From Peptococcaceae bacterium (GTDB lineage Bacteria; Bacillota; Desulfitobacteriia; Desulfitobacteriales; Syntrophobotulaceae): DNA of 19,163 bases. The stretch is taken from assembly GCA_012523535.1 (NCBI GenBank), contig JAAYII010000184.1, positions 1 through 19,163 of the forward strand, in the 5' to 3' direction. Below, piece after piece: positions 14,806 through 19,163 of this stretch. The notes under the pieces are model-generated. The model saw only the letters and a list, made by a program, of their open reading frames with translations. It did not search any database and was not told where the DNA came from. Both the position numbers and the translations under genes were made by a program. Position 1 is the stretch's first letter. Every line of letters begins with the position of its first letter.

Positions 14806-16587
14806 ATGGTTAATTTAACGATCAATGGCAAAAAAGTTTCCGCTTTGGAGGGCACGACCATTCTGGATGCGGCCAAACAAAACGGTATTAATATTCCCAA
14901 TTTATGTTACCTGGAAGGAATACATAAAATCGGCGCCTGCAGGTTGTGCGTGGGGGAAGTGGAAGGAGCAAAAAACTTGCAGCCTGCCTGCATGGTGGCT
15001 GTAAGAGAAGGTATGGTGGTTAAAACCAATACCAACAAAGTACGGCAGGCCAGAAAAATATTATACGAACTTATATTATCCGATCACCCCCAAGATTGTC
15101 TCAATTGCCAGCGCAATCAAAATTGCGAATTGCAAGCCATGGGACATCGCCTGGGGGTAAAAGAAGCCCGTTTCTCAGGGGAACACTCCGCAGGTGGCCT
15201 TGACATTTCGCCGTCTATTACCCGCGATATGTCCAAGTGCATACTTTGCCGCCGCTGTCTAACCGTCTGCAACGAAATTCAGCAAGTCGGCGTCCTCAGT
15301 GCCCAGCGGCGCGGATTCAAAACTGTTATCGGGCCGGCAATGAGCCTCCCCCTGAATACTGTAAGCTGTACCTATTGCGGCCAATGTACTCTGGTTTGTC
15401 CGGTCGGTGCCCTTAACGAAACCGATGCCATCCAGGATGTATGGCAAGCCTTGAATGATCCCAACAAACGAACCATTGTCCAAACCGCCCCGGCCATCAG
15501 AGCGGCGATTGGGGAAGAATTCGGCCTGGAACCGGGAACCCTGGTTACAGGCAAACTGGTTACGGCTTTAAGAGAATTGGGTTTCGATGAGGTTTTCGAC
15601 ACCAATTTTGCCGCCGATCTGACCATTATTGAAGAGGGCACTGAATTGCTTACCAGGCTGACCAAAGCTCTAACAGGCGAAGGAGCCACTCTACCCATGA
15701 TTACCAGTTGCAGCCCCGGCTGGATAAAATACGTGGAACATTTCTACCCGCAAGAGCTGGACCATCTCTCAACATGCAAATCACCCCATACCATGCTCGG
15801 GGCCTTGGCAAAATCCTATTATGCCCAAAAGATCTCATTCGACCCGCGGAATATGTATGTTGTCTCAGTCATGCCCTGTACGGCCAAAAAATTTGAAATC
15901 TCCCGCCCGGAAATGCAAAATGATAATCTTCCTAACGTGGATGCAGTTCTGACCACCAGAGAACTGGCCAGGATGATTAAAGAAGCCGGCATTGACTTCT
16001 GCAACCTTGAAGATGGCAAATTTGACAATCCCTTAGGACTTTCTTCCGGTGCTGCTGATATTTTCGGGGTAACAGGCGGGGTTATGGAGGCTGCCCTGCG
16101 TACAGTTTATGAAACAGTAACAGGCAGGGAACTGCCTTTTGCCAATCTCCATATAACTCCCATTAAAGGCTTGGAACAAATTAAAACAGCCGAAATTTTA
16201 ATCGAAAACCCGCTTGAAGATTACAAATTCCTGGATGGAATAACGATTAAAATCGCAGTGACCAATGGCCTGGCCGGAGCCAAAATTTTATTGGATCAGG
16301 TGGCCAAAGGAGAATCTCCTTATCACTTTATTGAAGTCATGGCTTGTCCGGGTGGTTGTATTGGCGGCGGTGGACAGCCCAGGCCGACCAGCTATGAAAT
16401 CAGGCAAAAACGAATGAATGCCATTTATAAGGAAGATGAAGGTAAAATTCTTAGAAAATCTCATGAAAACGAATATATCAAGCAACTATACGCGGAGTAC
16501 CTAAAGGAGCCTAATGGACACAAATCCCATGAACTGCTTCATACCCACTATACGCCTCGCGGTAAATATAACGAGTTAATGCGATAA
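14806..16587 (+). CDS. hydA: [FeFe]-hydrogenase catalytic subunit HydA (NuoG-like N-terminus)
   Basis: A 593-residue catalytic subunit that reversibly forms H2. The [2Fe-2S] ferredoxin domain has Cys34, Cys45, Cys48 and Cys62. A His-Cys3 cluster has His94, Cys98, Cys101 and Cys107. The two [4Fe-4S] clusters use Cys145/148/151/155 and Cys188/191/194/198. The H-domain carries L1 TSCSPGW (300-306), L2 MPCTAKKFE (Cys358) and L3 MACPGGCIGGGGQP (Cys514, Cys518). L1 has Ser303 where the classical motif has a second cysteine. The modular layout is that of trimeric NAD(P)-linked, often bifurcating, hydrogenases rather than of simple ferredoxin enzymes. No maturation genes (hydE, hydF, hydG) are in the window. 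AGGAGG overlaps the end of the previous gene. Last gene of the operon. Confidence 0.95.
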   Translation: MVNLTINGKKVSALEGTTILDAAKQNGINIPNLCYLEGIHKIGACRLCVGEVEGAKNLQPACMVAVREGMVVKTNTNKVRQARKILYELILSDHPQDCLNCQRNQNCELQAMGHRLGVKEARFSGEHSAGGLDISPSITRDMSKCILCRRCLTVCNEIQQVGVLSAQRRGFKTVIGPAMSLPLNTVSCTYCGQCTLVCPVGALNETDAIQDVWQALNDPNKRTIVQTAPAIRAAIGEEFGLEPGTLVTGKLVTALRELGFDEVFDTNFAADLTIIEEGTELLTRLTKALTGEGATLPMITSCSPGWIKYVEHFYPQELDHLSTCKSPHTMLGALAKSYYAQKISFDPRNMYVVSVMPCTAKKFEISRPEMQNDNLPNVDAVLTTRELARMIKEAGIDFCNLEDGKFDNPLGLSSGAADIFGVTGGVMEAALRTVYETVTGRELPFANLHITPIKGLEQIKTAEILIENPLEDYKFLDGITIKIAVTNGLAGAKILLDQVAKGESPYHFIEVMACPGGCIGGGGQPRPTSYEIRQKRMNAIYKEDEGKILRKSHENEYIKQLYAEYLKEPNGHKSHELLHTHYTPRGKYNELMR

Positions 16588-16590
16588 AAA

Positions 16591-16618
16591 AAGAACCCCA
16601 TTAAAACATGGGGTTCTT
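16591..16618. terminator. Bidirectional terminator between hydA and the aldo/keto reductase
   Basis: An 11-bp stem (AAGAACCCCAT at 16591-16601 and ATGGGGTTCTT at 16608-16618) has a 6-base loop. On the minus strand it is followed by seven T residues (the A-run at 16586-16592), making it a strong terminator for the reductase gene. On the plus strand the T-tail is shorter. It lies 4 bases after the hydA stop codon. Confidence 0.88.
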
Positions 16619-16660
16619 TGTATAACCAAGGCTTCAGGTTCCGATTTTTAAACATATTGC

Positions 16661-17779
16661 CTAACTTAACAGCTGCACCGCATCTTTTAAATGATCAATA
16701 ATCTTTAGCTGTTGAGGGCAAACCCTTTCACAATTGCCGCAGGCAATACATTTGGCAGGATCTTCGCTCCCGAATTTCATAGCCATTTTATATTCAAACT
16801 TGGCACCTTTTAAATCCCCGAAAATCAAATTCCGGTTCATGGCTACAAAAAAGAACGGAATATTAATTTGTTGCGGGCAATCCTTGACACAATACTGGCA
16901 CGAAGTGCAGGGAATAGAAGGTATCTCTTTTAAAGCCTCTTGAGCCCGCCGGATTACTTCCCGCTCATAGTCATTAAGGGGCTGGAAATGTTCCATATAG
17001 GATATATTGTCTTTCATTTGCTCCAAATTGGACATACCGCTTAAGACCGTGATGACATTATCCAAGGAAGCGGCAAAACGTATGGCCCAAGAGGCCAAAG
17101 AAGCCTCGGGATTTGCTTCTTTAAATATTTGATTTATCTTTGGCCCGGGATTAGCCAGAACACCGCCTTTGACAGGTTCCATAATAATAATCGGTTTGTT
17201 ATGTTTAAGAGCTACTTCATAGCATTTGCGCGATTCCACGGAATCGCTTTCCCAGTCGGCATAGTTAATTTGGAGTTGTACGAATTCCACGTCCGGAAGT
17301 TCGGTTAAAATTTTGTCCAATAAAGCTGCTTTGTCATGATAAGAAAAACCGATATGGCGAACCAGACCTTTTTCTTTTAACTCTCTTAGATAATCCCAGA
17401 TTTTATATTTGTCAAAAGCTTCTTTTCTTTTTTCACTGATGTTATGCATAAGGTAAAAATCAAAATAACCGGCTCCGGTACGTCTAAGTGAAGTCTCGAA
17501 CATTTTCTTTGCCTCTTCCTCTGAACTGGCAATCCAGGCCGGTAACTTTGTAGCAAGCTGAAAACTTTCCCGTGGATAGCGGTCAACGAGAACCGTTTTC
17601 ACCGCTTCCTCAGATTTGCCGTTGAAATAACCGTAAGCGGTGTCAAAATAAGTAAAACCTTTGGCCAGGAACAGATCCACCATTTGTTTGGTCTGTTCAA
17701 TATCGATTTCCTCTCCGATTAACGGTAAACGCATTAAGCCGAAGCCGAGTTTGGGTATATCTTTTCCTAAATATTCCAT
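16661..17779 (-). CDS. Aldo/keto reductase with C-terminal ferredoxin domain
   Basis: A 372-residue oxidoreductase of the COG1453 type. Residues about 1-285 are an AKR (beta/alpha)8 barrel with the catalytic tetrad Asp46 and Tyr51 (FDTAYGY), Lys78 (ATKLP) and His112 (YLMHN). Residues about 285-372 are a ferredoxin-like domain with CTSCQYCVKDCP and CIACGNCERVCP, enough for two [4Fe-4S] clusters. It probably couples NAD(P)H or ferredoxin electrons to reduction of a carbonyl compound, and the substrate is unknown. The start is the ATG at 17779 with GGAGG about 5 bases upstream. Longer starts at TTG 17797 or GTG 17791 would overlap or precede that ribosome binding site. It faces hydA and shares its terminator. 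Confidence 0.9.
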   Translation of the reverse strand: MEYLGKDIPKLGFGLMRLPLIGEEIDIEQTKQMVDLFLAKGFTYFDTAYGYFNGKSEEAVKTVLVDRYPRESFQLATKLPAWIASSEEEAKKMFETSLRRTGAGYFDFYLMHNISEKRKEAFDKYKIWDYLRELKEKGLVRHIGFSYHDKAALLDKILTELPDVEFVQLQINYADWESDSVESRKCYEVALKHNKPIIIMEPVKGGVLANPGPKINQIFKEANPEASLASWAIRFAASLDNVITVLSGMSNLEQMKDNISYMEHFQPLNDYEREVIRRAQEALKEIPSIPCTSCQYCVKDCPQQINIPFFFVAMNRNLIFGDLKGAKFEYKMAMKFGSEDPAKCIACGNCERVCPQQLKIIDHLKDAVQLLS

Positions 17780-17840
17780 GTTTACCTCCACTTGCAATTA
17801 TTCTGGAAGCTCTCCCGTGAACTAATTGTTTATTATATAA

Positions 17841-17869
17841 AGCATAAATTAGATGGATTTCAGCGTCAA
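17841..17869 (-). promoter_or_regulatory. Probable sigma-A promoter of the aldo/keto reductase gene
   Basis: On the minus strand TTGACG (17869-17864) and TATGCT (17846-17841) are spaced by 17 bases. They lie about 60 bases upstream of the ATG, in the gap after the hydrolase gene. Confidence 0.6.
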
Positions 17870-17903
17870 GTCAAAGCAAAAGGCATGATCATATTCGTTC
17901 ATC

Positions 17904-18965
17904 TCAAATCGCAGGGTAATCAAATTCCACAAAACGACTGAGGAAATTAGTGACTACATTCTCATAGCGCAGCGGGTCAATAGCATAAGCCATACCATGA
18001 CCGGCACCCTCAACCAAATAAATTTCTTTTTCCGCCCGACAAGAGTTATATAATTGCCAAACCATACTGGCGGGGACAACAGTATCCTCCAATCCGTGTA
18101 TAAACAGGGCAGGAGTTTTGTTCTTGGCAAGCTGCTTAAGAGCAGACGCTTCATAGAAGCTAAACCCGGCCTTAAGCTGGGTAAGCATACTTGTGGCTGC
18201 AATAAAAGGAAACCCGGATATGAAAAATCTGCTTTTGAACAGATAGGAGAATTCATCGTAAACGGAGGAATAACCACAGTCTTCTACAATGGCTTTAACT
18301 TGAGGAGGCAAAGATTCGCCGCTAACCATCATAACGGCGGCGCCGCCCATTGAAAGGCCGTGAAGGACAATTTGAGCCTGATCACCGTTTCGCTCAATAA
18401 CTTTCTGTATCCAAAGAAGATTATCATGGCGCTCATGCCAGCCAAATCCGATATAATCGCCTTCACTGGCTCCGTGCCCTCTGGCATCAGGTAGCAACAC
18501 GTTAAAACCCAGCTTTTCGGAATAAAACCTGGCAAAACTATCCATATCCATTCCCTTACCCAAATAACCATGAAAAATAATGGCGGTTTTGTCCGTTTCC
18601 CGGGCTGCGGGAATGTAATAAGCAATAAGTTTTAACCCATCATTGGAAGTGACAGACCAAGTTTCGTAAAATCTGCTTTCCAGCCATTTGCCACTGCTAA
18701 AAACATTCGAGCTATAGGCGTCAACATCTGAAAACAAATTGCCAAATTCTTCTTCAAGAGTATCTGCGATTATAGGACTATCTTCCGCTGATATCTTAAA
18801 GACAGGTGAAATTTTTTCTTGATTGTTGTCAATTATTTCTGTGGGGCGCATGATTGCCAAATTATAAATAAGAAAACTGCTGGCTATGATTATCAAAGAG
18901 AGGAACACGGAAAGATAAGCTGTAAAATGCAAAAAACCTGTTAAGACAGTAAGCCTTTTTTTCAT
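17904..18965 (-). CDS. Membrane-anchored alpha/beta hydrolase
   Basis: A 353-residue serine hydrolase with an N-terminal membrane segment (about 14-37), which places the catalytic domain outside the membrane. Residues about 105-350 are an alpha/beta fold with an oxyanion region HGYLGKG (132-138). The nucleophile elbow is GLSMGG (Ser205), Asp294 is in HGLEDTVV and His323 is in GAGHGMAY, a complete triad. It resembles the YqkD/YfhR-type peptidase-or-esterase-like family found in Firmicutes. The substrate is unknown. The ATG at 18965 is preferred because AAAGGGG lies just upstream. An ORF open to 19058 exists without a comparable ribosome binding site. A perfect inverted repeat directly overlaps this ribosome binding site. 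Confidence 0.85.
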   Translation of the reverse strand: MKKRLTVLTGFLHFTAYLSVFLSLIIIASSFLIYNLAIMRPTEIIDNNQEKISPVFKISAEDSPIIADTLEEEFGNLFSDVDAYSSNVFSSGKWLESRFYETWSVTSNDGLKLIAYYIPAARETDKTAIIFHGYLGKGMDMDSFARFYSEKLGFNVLLPDARGHGASEGDYIGFGWHERHDNLLWIQKVIERNGDQAQIVLHGLSMGGAAVMMVSGESLPPQVKAIVEDCGYSSVYDEFSYLFKSRFFISGFPFIAATSMLTQLKAGFSFYEASALKQLAKNKTPALFIHGLEDTVVPASMVWQLYNSCRAEKEIYLVEGAGHGMAYAIDPLRYENVVTNFLSRFVEFDYPAI

Positions 18966-18977
18966 AGCCCAATACCC

Positions 18978-19004
18978 CTTTCTGATAATGATTCTATCAG
19001 AAAG
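18978..19004. repeat. Perfect inverted repeat overlapping the hydrolase ribosome binding site
   Basis: Arms of 10 bases (CTTTCTGATA at 18978-18987 and TATCAGAAAG at 18995-19004) flank a 7-base spacer. On the minus strand the second arm supplies the AAAG of the AAAGGGG ribosome binding site. It could be a repressor operator or an RNA hairpin that limits translation. Spacing and symmetry suit a dimeric regulator. Confidence 0.6.
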
Positions 19005-19115
19005 TTTGTAAAAGACTATAAAATTCAACAATATAGCCATTGGTAATTTCCAGCACATTTAAACCTGGAATATTTTGCTTTATATAAAAAAATTTGGAGA
19101 AAAGGAAATGACTGC

Positions 19116-19163
19116 ATGACGTCGAAGAATTCAAATTATTATTTTACGCAGAGATTTAGCACA
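19116..19163 (+). CDS. Start of a truncated ORF at the window edge
   Basis: An ATG at 19116 is preceded by an AAGGA about 9 bases upstream and opens 16 codons without a stop to the end of the window (peptide MTSKNSNYYFTQRFST). The nearby ATG at 19108 leads to a stop after three codons. The region is divergent from the hydrolase gene. It is too short to identify. Confidence 0.4.
   Translation, partial: MTSKNSNYYFTQRFST

Noticed and set aside
17780..17797. TTG or GTG start for the aldo/keto reductase
   Set aside because: These codons precede or overlap the GGAGG ribosome binding site that serves the ATG at 17779.

Overview
The window looks like chromosomal DNA from an anaerobic, low-GC Firmicute of the Clostridia type, perhaps Peptococcaceae-like. 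This rests on AT-rich intergenic regions, strong AGGAGG-type ribosome binding sites, sigma-A style promoters, lipoproteins with short signal peptides, and an operon for a multimeric NAD(P)-linked [FeFe]-hydrogenase. No rRNA, tRNA, insertion sequence, CRISPR array or phage gene was seen. The species cannot be named from the sequence.

Layout. (1) 16-2958, plus strand: a thiamine or thiamine-precursor uptake operon, with a small DUF77/YkoF-like binding protein, permease ThiX, lipoprotein ThiY and ATPase ThiZ. (2) 3098-4608, plus: a DUF445 membrane protein with a strong terminator, then a small DUF2508-like protein. (3) 4616-7437: an envelope cluster, with a lipoprotein of unknown function and a membrane-anchored NagZ on the minus strand, and a divergent L,D-transpeptidase on the plus strand. 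(4) 7783-9804: a MerR-family regulator and an MFS transporter, convergent and 3 bp apart. The transporter promoter has the 19-bp spacer and central palindrome typical of MerR-controlled genes. (5) 9805-11133: mostly non-coding, with one small metal-binding cupin gene, a possible decayed ORF before it and a strong terminator after it. (6) 11134-16587, plus: the hydrogenase operon hydC-hydB-hydA behind a good promoter. (7) 16661-18965, minus: a ferredoxin-fused aldo/keto reductase and a membrane-anchored alpha/beta hydrolase. A truncated ORF begins at 19116 on the plus strand.

The most interesting region is the hydrogenase operon. HydB (NuoF-like, FMN/NADH) continues in frame into a full GltD/NfnB-like flavoprotein module with FAD and NADPH sites, so the complex appears to have both an NADH and an NADPH site next to an H-cluster subunit. 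The composite gene is interrupted by one in-frame TAA at 13100-13102, inside a normally continuous conserved stretch and just before the [4Fe-4S] cysteine motif. This could be a sequencing error, a recent nonsense mutation, or a real split rescued by reinitiation at the ATG 6 bases downstream.
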